Of a stretch of 64,000 nucleotides of DNA, positions 22,254 to 35,100 are shown one piece after another (positions within the stretch are counted from its first letter, which is position 1; every line of letters begins with the position of its first letter). The position numbers and the translations under genes are program-made. A model generated the notes under the pieces. It saw nothing but the letters and a program-made list of their open reading frames with translations, did no database searches and had not been told where the DNA came from. Source of the DNA: Rhynchopus euleeides (lineage: Eukaryota > Euglenozoa > Diplonemea > Diplonemida > Diplonemidae); the NCBI GenBank assembly GCA_963210315.1, contig OY723286.1, positions 1,736,001 to 1,800,000 of the forward strand, written 5' to 3'.

Positions 22254-24326
22254 AGACTTCCCCCAGCCCTCGCACTGAGGTGTCACCGGGCAGGGGCCCT
22301 GCATAACTTGAAATCCATCAAACGTGTCTTATGGCACTGTGCCCCGCGATTTTATTGAACAGCAGGTCTGGTTCCCCACCCCCCACCCCACCTTCGCTTG
22401 AACACACCCAGCTGTGTAGGCGTGTTGCTCGTATCTGGCTCGTGGCCTCGAGCGGGGTTTACCCCATCTGAGGTGTTTGCCAGTGTCTTTTGGAACTGAA
22501 TCCGGGTGGGAAGGGTACTATGCCTGAATGGCTCAAGCCAGGCATGTCTCGACACCTGTCAATCCCAACTCAATAAAAGGTCAACCGTGTGCCGTGTTGT
22601 CCTTTTGTTCCTGCCTTTGGTCGTCTTCGTTTCGGTGCCGAAAACAGTGTGTTTTAGCGGATTTCCTCTTATTTAAATGAGAAACCCCGCAGGACTCTGC
22701 CGAAAATTTGCCGACGCGATAACCTCCATTGTTTCCATGGTTTCTTTTTTGTTGTTGCAGTCATGTTTTGATTTTCAACCCGCAAGATCTCGTTCTACCT
22801 CGTCTCTCTCTCTCTCTCTGCAGGAAACATTGTGACAAGTCACCGTCTCTTTTCTTCTCCTCTCCCTCTGCCCGTTGTGTGGTTATGATTTCTCTGTTGA
22901 GGAATGTTCGTGGTTGTTTGATCAAGAACACCCAGACCACAAAGTCTGGTTTGTGCAAAAAAGATAATGGAAGATTGAACAGAAACCAATCATCGCCACA
23001 GCATCCACGATAAAGTCGTCCACCGTTTAATCGTATATCCCTTCAAGCCTTGCATCGAAAGCAAAGAAAAATCAGAGCAAAAATCAAAGCAACGAACCTC
23101 CTTGTCACCACAGCTCGTCCACTTCATGTCAGCTTGGTGGTTGAAACATGAACTCCAAAAAGGCAGGGCTGTTCGTGCTCCGAAGCCGGCAGGCAGTGTA
23201 CACCCACCACAGCCTTTGCTGTGGAGGCTGTGTATTTTGTTGCCCAAAAGTGCTGCCCCCGCAAATTCTTTTACCATGTCACGAATGTCGTTGTGGTAAA
23301 GAGTACTGGACATCGCCCCTCTGTAAAAAATCCACCCAAATCCAGTCACATCAGGTCCGAGGTGTAAACCACACATTGCCTGGAACACCTGCAAAACAAG
23401 TGTTGCTAAAGAAGTTTGCTCAGAACTACAGAGAATTGGAACCTGTTGAGCTGCCTCGCAAACCCGGTTGCAGACCAACTCAGTTTTTTTTACAGTGGCA
23501 CAGCGAGCGAGAGGCCCTCAGAGGAAGAGTCTTTCATCATCCCCACACACGATTCGAAAAGAACGCTCGGATCGTTGGGTCTCGTTGTTCTCGGTGAAAA
23601 AGGTTGTTCAGTTCGCTGGGGTTGTCATACCACACATACGCACTCCCCGAGACCCGAGCTTGAGCTGTCAACCTGCATCACGATTTCGTCATTTCGAAAT
23701 CGGTCTTCGTTTCGTTTCGTGTTGTTTTGTTGGTCAGTGCGCTTCGCCAGAAGTTCTTCAGTTTCCTTGAGGTCTGCCCGTGATGAAGTTATCAGTACAA
23801 CTCGAGCATGGGTCTCCCCAAAGCAAAACCCGCCTAATTTCGCCTTCAGTAGGGTTCGACAGGCACACTCTGAAAAAAGATGCTGCAGAATTCGCAGTGC
23901 CGCTGCTTCACACCAGATCTCTGCACCACCTCCACCGCAGTGCGGGACGGAGCTGCACTTGCAGAAACACGTCAAACGCTTTGAAGCCCCCTCTCCATTC
24001 CCCACGAAACCCGACACGAGCCGCCTCCGATGTCTCTCGAAAGACTGCCAGGCTGCCTCAGTGGCTGGACTCGGTGGGCTAGGCGAGGGAGAGGGAGAGC
24101 GGCGCTGTGGGGCATCAGGAGGCACTCGACCCCCCTCCACCCCCACCCACCCCTCCCGCGGTTCTTCTCCTTTTTTTTGCCGGTGTTTTGCTGTTATTCT
24201 CACTGGTTTTCTCAGAACCGCATTTGCTGTGTTGGATTAGCGGACCCGCATCGTACAGAAAGTCCACGAAAGACGACGCACGAGAACTGATCCGCTATAT
24301 CAAAACCGCCCCACCCTCCCCTGGTC

Positions 24327-24396
24327 AAAAAGGGACTAGCATTGCAAGAAGGTGCTGGGAGGCCTGCTTTTCCATTCACCCTCGACAACCAAAACC
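24327..24396 (+). repeat. 65-bp dispersed repeat, copy 5
   Basis: AAAAAGGGACTAGCATTGC, then AAGAAGGTGCTGGGAGGC and TTTTCCATTCACCCTCGAC with CAACCAAAACCCC. Same orientation as the other copies. Confidence 0.8.
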
Positions 24397-27058
24397 CCGC
24401 CACACACATCCTACCGCCCTGCTCTATGGTATTCATTTCACTCTTTTTTTTTCTTGTCGCAAGTGTGGCACATGTGTGAAAAAAAACAGACGCTCAGCCT
24501 CTGTTTGCTTTCCCCCCCCCCCCCCCACCCTCCACCAATCCCTTTTCCCCCCCTGTCGGGATGCGGATAAAGGCAGGGGGGAGGGGAAGGCCCTCAAAAC
24601 CCTGGTTTCAGATAACCGCATGATTCTTTGCAATAGTCATGTAGATGCACACCCCCTCGTCTCCCTACCCAACACCCCTCCGTGCATCGCCCCGCCACAG
24701 CATCTCCCCCTCGTAGCACCCTTCGGGATTGTGTTGCACTGTGGCGGAAAACCCTTTTCAAATGCAGTGCCAAAGTGGGACCTGCTGTTCTCAGGGGATG
24801 GGGATCGTTATGCTGCCCTACGACCCCTTCCCCTCAAATGGTGTCGGTGTGCCTCGATTGCTTATTCTTTCATCTTTTGTTCGGCTTTCTTGGGGGGGGA
24901 GTGAAGAGGCACTCTCGTATTTTTTTGAACGATTTTTTGTTTTGGGGTTTTTTTCCCCCGCAACCAATGAGACGGTCTGGTTTGAATATGTCCGGAGAAT
25001 TTCCCTTCCTTCACCCCCTCTCACAGGACAGGCATGTGAGACACGCAGATCTAGCGCATGATAGACGTAGTAACCCTTCTGGAGTAGAGTCCAATATATC
25101 TGCTTGTTGGTTGTGCGTTCATTGCATCGGTCGTTGCGTGCTGCTTCACTGCTCCCTTCCGCAGCGCCCTCGCCCCTTCCACACCCTCCTCAGTAGTCGG
25201 GGTGGGGGGGTCCGCTGTGGCTTTGATTTGTGTTGTGAACTGCTTGTCAGTGTATTTTTTGTTCGGTTGGTATCGTTTTTGTGGACAAAAAAAGTGGAGT
25301 CCCACACCTCACACCCCCATGACACGAGGTACATCCCAAAGAAAGAGGAAACTTGGTGTGGTTCAAAACTGCAGATAATGCCAGATAACGTACACTTTCC
25401 CCGAGAGATCCGTGTCGGAGTCCTTGGCATGCGTGATTATTTAACCCACACAAAAGTACCAAAACACGAGTTTTGACCCGGGTTGAAATCAATCACCTGC
25501 ATGGCCATCCACGTCTGTATTGTTGATGATGCAGTATCCCATCAAAGGCCACACGATGTATTTACCTTCTTGGTAAATACCCTCGAGATTCGGCCCCCTC
25601 GCTCCCCAAACAAGAATTCGGCGGGTATACGGGGGGGCTTGAAAGAATGGCACTGGGTGTGCCCCAATGCGTACCAACCAGAATCCCACACCAGGCTTCT
25701 TTCGTTCTGCATTTTTTTCTGCTTCATCCAATCACGGTGCGTCTGCACGCCCCCCTCCCCCCCCCCCCCCTTCCCCTCTCCCCCCCGAGAGTGCAGCCAC
25801 CACCCCCCCCACGCTGATTCGCTTTATTCCTTGGCTTCTTCTTCTAATTGATATCCTAGTTTATAGGGGGGCTTGCATGCCTTCTGCGCCCTCGCGTTGG
25901 CATCATGCCTTTTATTTCCCAGGAGGCCACAAGGCTTCCATCCTGGCAACCCCCCCCCCCCCCACCCCCCCTTTCTCCCACCCCCCAACCCACACCTGTC
26001 CTGCCACACTGTGCGATTGCGCTGAAGCTGTGCATGGGCAGCGGACAGGTTGTCAGGTTTCGGGCGTGGGACTCTCGATCATCGATCGATTCACAACAGG
26101 AAAAAAAAACCCCAGCGGGGGCCACATGGTGTGGATGGTCGGAACTCTCAAGGTGGAGGGGGGGGGGTGCGCCTCCGTCTGATGTGCTTTCATGTGGTGG
26201 GGAAACGAAAAATCAAGATTGCCAAACCTGGCTACACACGCCAAACAGCTGACATGAAATATCATTCTGGTTCCCCTCCCCACCCCCCCTCCCCCTCCCC
26301 CCCCGTCTCACGAGTGGCGGTTTTCCTGCCCCGGAGAGCTGTCTCCCTGTGCCCCCGAGGCGAAGGGTTTCGACTGTCTCCGGTCTCTACTCAGGAGAAC
26401 TGGCATGTTGTGTGTGCCACCCCGAAACACTTTGCTGCAACGTTCCTCTCTGTGCCCAGAAAGACTTCGTGTGCTCAGAAATACAGGACACAAAAAAGAG
26501 AGACCGGATCTGTGAGTATTCTTTCAAGGGATGTTCACTGCGCTTCTAGGGGGAGAGAGAGATGCTGTGGCTGTGCTTCTGGAGGAGAAATTTTCTCCCA
26601 GTCCCCCCTTTGAAAGAGAGACGGGGAATATGAGAGAGATGACTTGAGGAGGCGGAATGCATGTTGTCCGCAAGAGGTTGGTTGTGTCTGCGGCGAGAGG
26701 CCGCAGTTCTCCCTCCACGTTATCGTGTCAGAGGAAGTGGCCCGGTCTTCTCACAAAAACAACCGGTCTCACTTGCCATCGCAGTCTACGTCAGTGAGAG
26801 CGATTAGAGAAGAAAGAGCTCAATCTTGCCGTGAGGCTGAACGAGATATACCTTGAAAACATCCCATAACGTCTTGAGATGAGGCCTCTGTGACTTCAGG
26901 CGGACGCGCAGTGCCCTTCCCACTCCCACCCGCCCCACCACCCAGATGGTCTTCTCTTGTATGATTATTGCGCCTCAGCAGCAGTGTGACACTTTACTTT
27001 GAATGTGTTGAGCAGTTTGGGTGTATTCTGCTGTACTTTTAGCAGCCCACTTGTTCTC

Positions 27059-27760
27059 GGCGCCATGATGAAAAACTTGTTTCAGCCTTGTATGACTGTG
27101 CGCCTACGGCAGGCCGAGCCTGCCACTCCGGGTGTGCTTTGATTCCAACAATCTCGAATGATTATAGCTGAGCATTGTCACAGTGTGGGAAATAGAGAGT
27201 CACCGCAGATCTCATATGAGTGACATGTAGTGAGACTCCCGAATGCGGTATCTCCATTCACATGCGGGGGTCATGATCTCGAACGAATTGCGAAGCCACT
27301 CACAGCAAGGACGGAAGGGCGCTGTCCCCTTCCATGCAGCCTTCACGCCGCCATGATGAAAAACTTGTTTCAGCCTTGTATGACTGTGCGCCTACGGCAG
27401 GCCGAGCCTGCCACTCCGGGTGTGCTTTGATTCCAACAATCTCGAATGATTATAGCTGAGCATTGTCACAGTGTGGGAAATAGAGAGTCACCGCAGATCT
27501 CATATGAGTGACATGTAGTGAGACTCCCGAATGCGGTATCTCCATTCACATGCGGGGGTCATGATCTCGAACGAATTGCGAAGCCACTCACAGCAAGGAC
27601 GGAAGGGCGCTGTCCCCTTCCATGCAGCCTTCACGCCGCCATGATGAAAAACTTGTTTCAGCCTTGTATGACTGTATGCCTACGGCAGGCCGAGCCTGCC
27701 ACTCCGGGTGTGCTTTGATTCCAACAATCTCGAATGATTATAGCTGAGCAGTGCCACAGA
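27059..27760 (+). repeat. 288-bp tandem repeat, about 2.4 copies
   Basis: Unit starts at GCCATGATGAAAAAC (27062, 27350, 27638; period exactly 288 bp). The copies are almost identical; the third has small changes and stops near 27760. The period is a multiple of three and one frame stays open for 66 codons in each unit (27230-27430, 27518-27718), but the peptide has no recognisable features. The array ends about 165 bp before the start of the second kinase, so it may influence its promoter. No tRNA or 5S signature is visible. ATGATGA near the unit start resembles a C box of snoRNAs, which is weak evidence. Confidence 0.88.
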
Positions 27761-27926
27761 GCTTTCGCTTGCCAGCCGGGCACCACACACACCCCACACC
27801 ACAACCCACACGGCACTGGGTGCTCGTTGGCTGCCCACCCCACAGCACACCCCCACAGGTGCTCCTCGGGAGCAGGGAGGGTGCCTGGCCTGCGGGCTGG
27901 CGCCACCTGGCACCTCTACAGGGGCG

Positions 27927-29645
27927 ATGGCGACGACACTCAAGAGCTACCGGTCGGAGCAGTGCCAGGGCGTGTCGTTCTGGGTCCCTGACAGGTACAA
28001 GAACCTTGTGGGTGTCGGCAGCGGCAGCTACGGGAATGTGTGCAAGGCGACCGATGCCGAGGACAACGAAGATGTCGCTATCAAGCGCATCGGGTGGACT
28101 CACAACAACGTGGTGGGGAAGGACTACTGGATCAAGGTATGCATGGTGTTTGGGGGACCAGAGTTGGAAGTGGCCTTTCGCTCTGTAGCGGGTGTCGCTG
28201 GCTGTGGACAACCGACCCCTTGCCCCACGACACACAACATACCGGCCTCCCGTTTGGAGCTTTGTTTCGGTTGATGCCAATAGTCAGATTGAAGGGGGGC
28301 AGGACACTCACCTCAACGACGACGACGCGACCTCCCTCACACTCACATCACCGCCACCCCCAGCTCCTCCGCGAGATCCGGCTGATGGTGCACTTCCACC
28401 AGCACGAGAATCTGCTGTTCCTGAAGGAGATAATCATGCCCCCGAGCAAGGATTATGACGCTGTCTGCCTTGTCTCGAAGTTCATGAAGACCGACTTGAA
28501 CACCCTCCTTGCGAAGTGCCCGAGCTACTTCAACGCTGCGAACATCTTCTCCACGATGTACGCAATGGTATGTCTCCGTGTCACACCCCCTTGCAATCTC
28601 TCACAGCCAGGAAAGACACGACATACAGAATCAGGCTGAGGAAGCCCCCATCATCCATGCCACACGGCAACCACAGAATCCCAGGGGGAGTCACCCATCC
28701 CTCTTGAGCCCCACGCACTTTTGTCCCTCTTGAGCCCCACGCAGTTTTTCAAAACCCCCCTGGAGATGATTCAAAAGCCCCCACCTCCCACCCCCAGCAT
28801 TCTCTGCCTCTCTACAGTTGAACGGTTTGTTTGCGATGCACAGCGCAACGGTGATGCACAGAGACCTGAAGCCTTCGAATATCCTTGTTGACGGGGATGG
28901 AACGGTGCGTCTTGCAGACTTTGGGCTGGGGCGCGATGCGCCAGACCAGGGTGCGGAGCTGACGAACTACGTCGTGACACGGTGGTACCGAGCTCCCGAG
29001 ATCCTCCTGGGGGAGAGGTACAGCATGGTTGTGGACATCTGGTCCTTGGGGTGTGTCTTTGCGGAGCTCCTGGCTGCGGGGGGCGGCAACACGACGCAGA
29101 GGATCCTGTTCCCCAGCAGGTCCTCCAGCACCACGCGCACGGGCACCAAGGAGCACATCAACATGATCCTCGACATCACGGGGCATGAGCCCACAAAGAA
29201 CGACTCCTGGATGACCCAGGTGCTGCCAAAGGAGTTCCTCCGGAAGCAGGCCGCACGGAGCCCTGCCGATCTTGCAGCCCGGTTCCCCCAGGCCAGCCCG
29301 GAGTCTCTGGACCTGCTGTGCAAGATGCTCACATGGGACCCCAACCAGCGCCCCTCCGCACGCATGTGCTTCCGCCATGAGTACTGGGGGGAGTACGCCT
29401 GGAGCGAAGGGAACGAGGATGACCCGTGGCCGCCGTTTGACGGCACCTTCTCCAAACACTGCACAGGGGAGGAGGAGGCGAGGCGGATGGTGAATCTGGA
29501 GATCACACGGTTCCACCCGGAGTGGTCGCAGGTCCCCGGTGTCGATATTTCACGCAACGTGTCTCTCAGAACTGCAGCAGAGGGTTCCATAGAAGAGGAC
29601 TTCTACGGCGAAAGCGATGTCACGGCATCGATGGAAGGGTTCTGA
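27927..29645 (+). CDS. MAPK-like (CMGC) protein kinase with TNY activation loop
   Basis: Exons 27927-28136, 28364-28567 and 28818-29645 (introns GTATGC..CCCCAG and GTATGT..CTACAG, phase 0); 413 residues. Gly loop GSGSYGNV (31-38), ATP Lys53, helix-C Glu74, catalytic HRDLKPSN (152-159), DFG 172-174 and TRWYRAPE (192-199) are all intact. The activation loop has TNY (187-189) in the place of the TEY/TDY/TGY of MAP kinases, so dual phosphorylation by an upstream MAPKK is plausible. The C-lobe has the CMGC insert and ends with an MAPK-like LTWDPNQRPSA. The C-terminal 70 residues are acidic and have no domain. Both introns match the positions in the kinase at 15843-17446, which shares the LLREIRLM and EYAW blocks. 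Role: signalling in cytoplasm, nucleus or flagellar apparatus; the substrate is unknown. Confidence 0.9.
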
Positions 29646-30748
29646 AGTGGATTTGAGATACGTATCTCTGTCCCGTGGTGTGTGCTGTGACCATGTTGTG
29701 AATCGGGGTGTGGTGGAGGGTGTGCTTCCCTGCATGTGGTTGAGGCATCGCCGCCACGCCTTCCCTGTGGATGTGAGGCCGGGTGAGAGCTGGGCCTTGA
29801 AGCAGAGGGAGCTGATCAAAACCTGCTCTGGCCCCCCGGGTGCCACCGCTCCCGGCACTTTTCTAAAGAAAAAAATAATGCACCAGCAGATTTTTCTGCT
29901 TGCAGGTTTGCTTCAAAAAAAATTGTGTTCCATCTCACTCCCCGGGTCACACCGCCTGGGTCGGTTGGAAAGTGCAGGGATGTGGGTAGACCTCCTCACA
30001 AAGGTTAGCGGGCCCGGTTTCTCTCGGTGTGGACCCTCGGGGCTACACTGCGATGCCAGCACGCTAACCCAAATTGCAACACGGAAAGTGCAGGAATGTG
30101 GGTGGACCTCCTCACAAACAATAGACCAACTGGCATGGTTCGTGCAGGGCAGAGGCCCCCTCAGCAACGTCTGTCGGGGCCTTGCCTAGGCAGAGAGGGG
30201 AGGGGTGGTGGTGGTGGCGGCGGCGGCGGTTCGATTCAAGCGGAGTCCGAAAAATTCGCATCACACGACAACACCCCAAGGCCCCACGAGGCAGGGGTTG
30301 AGGCCGCACCCTAACCCCGTGCCTCCCTTTTCTCCGAGGCTTGGGGTTCCCAGCTCGATATGGTGATGCGTCTATCCTGCCTGTCCCGGCTCCCTGGTGC
30401 AGGCTGCAACCAACGTGCTGTCGCCCAAGGGGTGTCGGCAGTCTACACAGTTTACCTTCAGGACAACCTTGCCGGCCTGTGGACCGAGATCTCATTGTTG
30501 CGAAGAGAGGAGTGTGGCAGCGTTGATGTCTTTTTGGCTGTCGTGTGCGTCATTTCTGTTTCGTGGGGGAGTTTCGGTGTTGTTGCGGCTGTGCTGCGAG
30601 TGTGCTGTGTGTTTGTCTGTGTCACAGGAGAGGTGGCAGCCGAAGTTGGATCGGTGGAACCGACACTGAACAATAAGACCTGGTGTGTGTCTGTCCCACA
30701 GAGTTAGCAGTGGTATAATGGGGATGATGGTTGAGCGTCACATATCAC
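29646..30748. other. Spacer between kinase and first 14-3-3 gene
   Basis: No gene supported. Two 36-bp direct repeats (29967-30002 and 30083-30118; GAAAGTGCAGGRATGTGGGT, then GACCTCCTCACAAA) flank a 75-bp segment that recurs at 47406-47480. A GGT/GGC microsatellite lies near 30206-30230. Confidence 0.6.
29967..30118 (+). repeat. Direct repeats flanking a dispersed 75-bp segment
   Basis: Two near-identical 36-bp repeats 116 bp apart. The DNA between them (about 30009-30083), with CTGCGATGCCAGCACGC, shares most bases with 47406-47480. This could be an old short interspersed element. Confidence 0.55.
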
Positions 30749-31980
30749 ACACCCCTGCAGGCATCCCTGAACTACACACAGCCGCCGGCCAGCCCAGCCG
30801 CCCCACTCCGCACCTCCGTCTCTCGACTTCGCCGAACACAAAATGGTGGCCGCATCCCCCAAGTTCCGCCTTCCCACGGCGCGTGATGACATGATCTTCG
30901 CGGCAAAGCTCGCGGAGCAGGCCGAGCGGTACGACGAGATGGTGCTGTGCATGAAGGCTGTTGTGAAGGACAGCGCGAAGCTGTCGCAGGACGAGCGCAA
31001 CCTGCTGTCCGTGGCGTACAAGAACTCCGTGGGGATCCGCCGTGCGTCGTGGCGTGTGCTGAGCTCCATCGAGCAGCGTGAGGAGCAGAAGCAGACCGGC
31101 AACTCCGCGAAGGTATGTGTCTACGATGTGTGATGTGTGACGTGCAGTGTGGTGGACGTTTCTTCACTTCAACCACAACCTCAACCACCAACACGACCAC
31201 AGGTGAAGGAGTACCGTGAGATGGTGGAGGCGGAGCTGTCAGAGATCTGCGAGGACATCATCAACCTGCTGGAGCGGGATGTGCTGGTGCAGGGCGGGTC
31301 TGACGACAGGTATGGCGTGCCTGTCCTCCTCCTGTTCTGTTGAACTCGGATCAGCTTAGCTCGTGATGATACGAACTCACCACAACACCACCAACACACA
31401 ACACAGGGTGTTCTTCAAGAAGATGCAGGGTGACTACCACCGTTACCACGTGGAGGCGACGATGGACCCCAAGCACAAGCAGGCGGCCCTGCAGGCGTAC
31501 ACCGACGCCCTCGACACGGCGAAGTCCAACCTGCCCGTATGTTTTGTTGCCTTTCCTTTTCTGGAGTCTCTTCTGCCTCTCCTACCAACACATCCTCGAC
31601 AAGACAAGACCCAACATACAACACACAATACATACACATCACCCCACCCCACAGGTGGCCAACCCCACGCGCCTGGGTCTGGTGCTGAACCTGTCCGTGT
31701 TCTACTACGAGATCCTGAGGAACACTGAGGAGGGCATCCAGCTGGCGAAGAGCAACTTCGACGAGGCTGTGCAGGAGCTCGAGAACCTGCCCGAGGCGGA
31801 GTACAAGGAGGCGACGCTGATCATGCAGCTGATCCGCGACAACCTGACGCTGTGGTCTGAGGACGAGAACAGCAACAAGGACGGCACCCAGGTATGTTCC
31901 TCCCAGTGTCAGCCACAACAAGCAGCGACCAGTGCCCAGCGCGCAGCGCGCAGCATACTGTGTGTGTGGACGCAACCTCA
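30749..31980 (+). repeat. Segmental duplication block, copy 1 (14-3-3)
   Basis: About 1.23 kb, from CACACCCCTGCAGGCATCC upstream of the ATG to the middle of intron 4 (CAACCTCAATCCCC). It matches 35376-36607 with only a handful of substitutions and one 8-bp duplication difference. The flanks are unrelated. Confidence 0.88.
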
Positions 31981-32148
31981 ATCCCCTTGTTTTGGATCCC
32001 TCCACACAGGGCACACTTGCCCGCAGATAGTCATGAACGCCCGTTCTTTGTTAGGATCGTCTCACTTGAACCCCACTCCCGACACTTCGCTGCTGCCCAA
32101 CCCTCACACCCCACCCCCCGCACACAGGTGGAGGACGTCGACAACTGA
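30843..32148 (+). CDS. 14-3-3 protein, copy 1
   Basis: Five exons: 30843-31112, 31203-31309, 31407-31536, 31655-31891, 32128-32148; 254 residues. Introns are 90, 97, 118 and 236 bp, all GTATG..CACAG. Hallmarks: [15 protein letters not shown] (20-34), [13 protein letters not shown] (52-64), RRASWR (66-71), GDYHRY (134-139). The phosphopeptide-binding residues Lys60, Arg67, Arg138 and Tyr139 are all present, so it should bind phosphoserine/threonine motifs as a dimer. The last exon codes only VEDVDN, replacing the longer acidic tail of animal isoforms. The gene is one of two nearly identical copies; the other starts at 35472. Identity covers exons 1-4, introns 1-3, the start of intron 4 and about 90 bp before the ATG. 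It lies 1.2 kb after a MAPK-like kinase. Partners cannot be inferred. Confidence 0.96.
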
Positions 32149-35100
32149 TCCTCGGGATATCCTCTATTGCGCCGTCCCTCGCTCTAGCATGTCTCGGAGG
32201 GAGTGCCGCTTCGTTGCAACCGTCTCTATCTTTCGGACCGAACGCTGTCGTGCGACTCCCACGGAGATGGACGCTTCCTGCTTTTTCTGATCTTCTGTTC
32301 CTGGCGTGCCGAGCCCCTTCCACCCCTGTGTGAAGTGCAGGCACTTCCCCAGATATTCTGCTGAGGATCCGTTCCCCCCCCCCTCTCCCCTCCAAAACAA
32401 AGATTATGACACAGATTTTAACAGGAGCGGCACGCGCGACACTGAGTGCTGTACGTTCAGGGTATATTTTCCTTTTTGTCCCCCCCCCCCCCACACACAC
32501 ACTCTCGCTTCCTCGGGGGTTCGGTAAGGCCTCCACCCGACCTTGTTTTGATAAGGCTCGTCCGAGACGTCTGCCTTCACCCCACCCCCTTCCCTCCCCT
32601 CTGTTTACGGGCATGACTTGCAAGTGTCACAGGGGTAGGAGGAGAAGGGGGCGGGGTGGGTGCGAGGGTTGGGGACATCCTTTTTCGTGAGGGATGGTGT
32701 CCCCCTCCCCCCCCCCCCTCCCGTGTCGCGGGGTTGTGGGAAATGGGGGAGGGGGGGGGATTCTTTGCCGTAGCTCTCTGCCCCACTCCCACCCCCCCCC
32801 CACACACACACAACACCCTCCCGAGTTTTGCTCAAGGCTGCCCCGACGCCGTTCTGTAGTTCAAGCGAAGATTGTAGGGTGCGATGCAGATCCTGTTGTC
32901 AGTCTCTCATCCACCGACACACACCCCAACTGGACTGCCGGACGGGAAATGCCTGATTATAGAATGAAAAGGGCTGGGTTCTGGATTCTCTGCGCCTTGA
33001 TATTTTTTTTCTCTCGACTTCTGAGGACTCCACCCTCCTCCATCCCTGTCTAGTCCAGTCCTACGTCACTCAGTCTCGGAGAACGAACGAGGGAGGGAAC
33101 CGGGGGGGGGGGTGAGGAAGTTTTTTCTTTTAAAAAACCCGACAAGAAAATTATTCAAATGTCGCCTCTCCTTCTCTCTCTCTCTCTCTCCCTCTCTCAC
33201 CTCACACTGATAACCTTCCTCTTTTTTTAGGAGCCCCTCCCCCCCCCTCCCGGGATCTGCCTTCTCTCAGCCTTTAGGCCGAGACACATCAGGTCTGGGG
33301 GAGGGAGGTCTGAGAGCTGATGACAACAGGGTGGGTACATCCCCTTCGCCCCATCCCCTCTCCAGAGCACCACCCGTCTCTTCATGAGTGGATGTGTGGG
33401 GGTTTTTCCCCTACCACCCATTTCCCTCTCTTTATTCCTGCAAAAGGATATGATATAACAAGTGGGGCACGACGAACGGCTCTCTCGAAAGGCCGAAAGG
33501 AGGTGGGACGGGGGCGTGTTGGTGTTCCACCCATATTGCACCCTCATGTTGAACCCTGGTTATCGGAAAGCCATTAACCTGTGGCTTTAGAGAGGGGGAA
33601 GGGGGAAGGGGGCAAAGGGAGGTGTTTTTCAAGCGGTGGGCGTGATTTTTTCGCCGAAACCTCACTAAAGAATACCTCCCTTGGGTGAAAGGGTGACGAG
33701 GGGTGGTGTGGGGTTTGGAGTTTGAGTTGAGGGGGGGGGGGGGAAGAGAAAGACTCTGTGGGGGAGTGGGGTGTGCGTGTGTGTGTGTGTTGTGTGTGGA
33801 TCGTCCCGAAAAGACTGTATCTCCCTCCCCCCCCCCCCCGCCCTGAAACTTAGCATTTTTATGCCGATTCTTTTGTCCACCGGGGTGCCCCACAGCTGCC
33901 AGACTTAGGCAAACAAAGAGTTCTTTTTTTTTACTTTTCTCCTCGCAACCCAACTCCGCTCTCTCTTGCTTCCCCCACACCGCCCACTCGCCCCCCCCCC
34001 CTCCTTGCAAGCAACCCTAACACACTGATTGATAAGAAGCAAAGTCGTTTCAGCTTTTTCACGTTGCATTCCCCCCCACCACCCACTCCTCACTCCTCAC
34101 CCCCAAAGATTTTCCATAGAGACTTCAGCAAAAAAAATACCACGTAACCCAAAGTTTGTTTTGGGCCAAACCTTCAACCCCCCCCTGCCCCCATTTTTTT
34201 CTGATTTTTTTTCAAAATCCCCGTTCCCTCTCTTCTCCACCCCTTTGTCGCAAAAGTCTTTTCTGACCTGAGTGACTTTGTGCGAGACCTGACGATCCAT
34301 TGTCCTGTCTTTCTCTCTCCCTCTCTCTCCTTCCCACTCGATCTCTGCCGCACCTGTGGCGGTGGCAGGGGGTGCGTGCTCTGAGGAGACAGGGGGGAGG
34401 TGAGGGAAGGGAAGGGGAGGCGGACGCTGGATATTATGTTGCGTTTCTGGGTTAGTAGTACCCCAAAACTAGCCGAGCGGTGATCCCCCCACCCCACACC
34501 CCCCCCTCCTCCTTGCCGCTCTGCTTCGTCCCCACCAAACCACAAAACATACCACGCTCTCGCCCCTCCTCCCCACCCTCCCCCCCTCGGGTAAAAAAAA
34601 CAAAGCAAAAAATTATGAAATCTCTGACAAGGAAAAAAATGGCACGTGAAATAAACCAGGGTGCTTCTTTCTATGGGCAGAAGTCAATTGGATCGGGGGG
34701 GGAGAGGAAGGGGGGGGGGAGCCGGGGGAGGGAAGGGCATTCCATTTCTTTTGCAGGTCGTTTGTTCCTTTCTCTGTAGGGGGGGTGGGGGTGGAGTGCG
34801 GGTATTGGAATGGCTTGCAAAACAAACCTGGGATGTGTAGGTGGGGTCGTGTGGGGATGAGAATGGACGTGCTACAAAACCTCAGGAGCCCACAAGGCAA
34901 CCCCGGAGGCAGGACTAAAAAATATTTCCTGGGGGGGGGGAGTCAGCAAAGACCCGGCATGTCCAAATCGTAAGTGAAACAATGATGCATGGCATATATT
35001 TTGGTGTGTCTCGGGGATCCCCCCCTCCGGCTACTCTGACAGCGATTCGACAAAGCAACCTCACCCCCCCGCCCCACCCCCAGACAAGACAAAAACGGAA

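Larger units (their letters stand above)
17447..27058. other. 9.6-kb stretch with no supported gene
   Basis: No reading frame here shows a recognisable domain or the exon pattern seen in the other genes. It holds three copies of the 65-bp dispersed repeat, an inverted-repeat hairpin (19951-20056), a 32-bp perfect palindrome (22222-22253), many C/G runs, and a CT tract near 22805. From 22560 to 24200 the DNA is less GC-rich, and moderately long open stretches occur on both strands (for example reverse strand 22990-23478 and 23625-24203), but neither strand wins and no family is seen. A non-coding RNA gene cannot be excluded. Confidence 0.45.

Noticed and set aside
22990-24203. Reverse-strand coding-like stretches
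   Set aside because: Comparable open stretches exist on the forward strand, no motif is visible, and no GTATG..CAG intron joins them.
27059-27350. C/D snoRNA inside the 288-bp repeat unit
   Set aside because: ATGATGA is present but no convincing D box and terminal stem at snoRNA distance.
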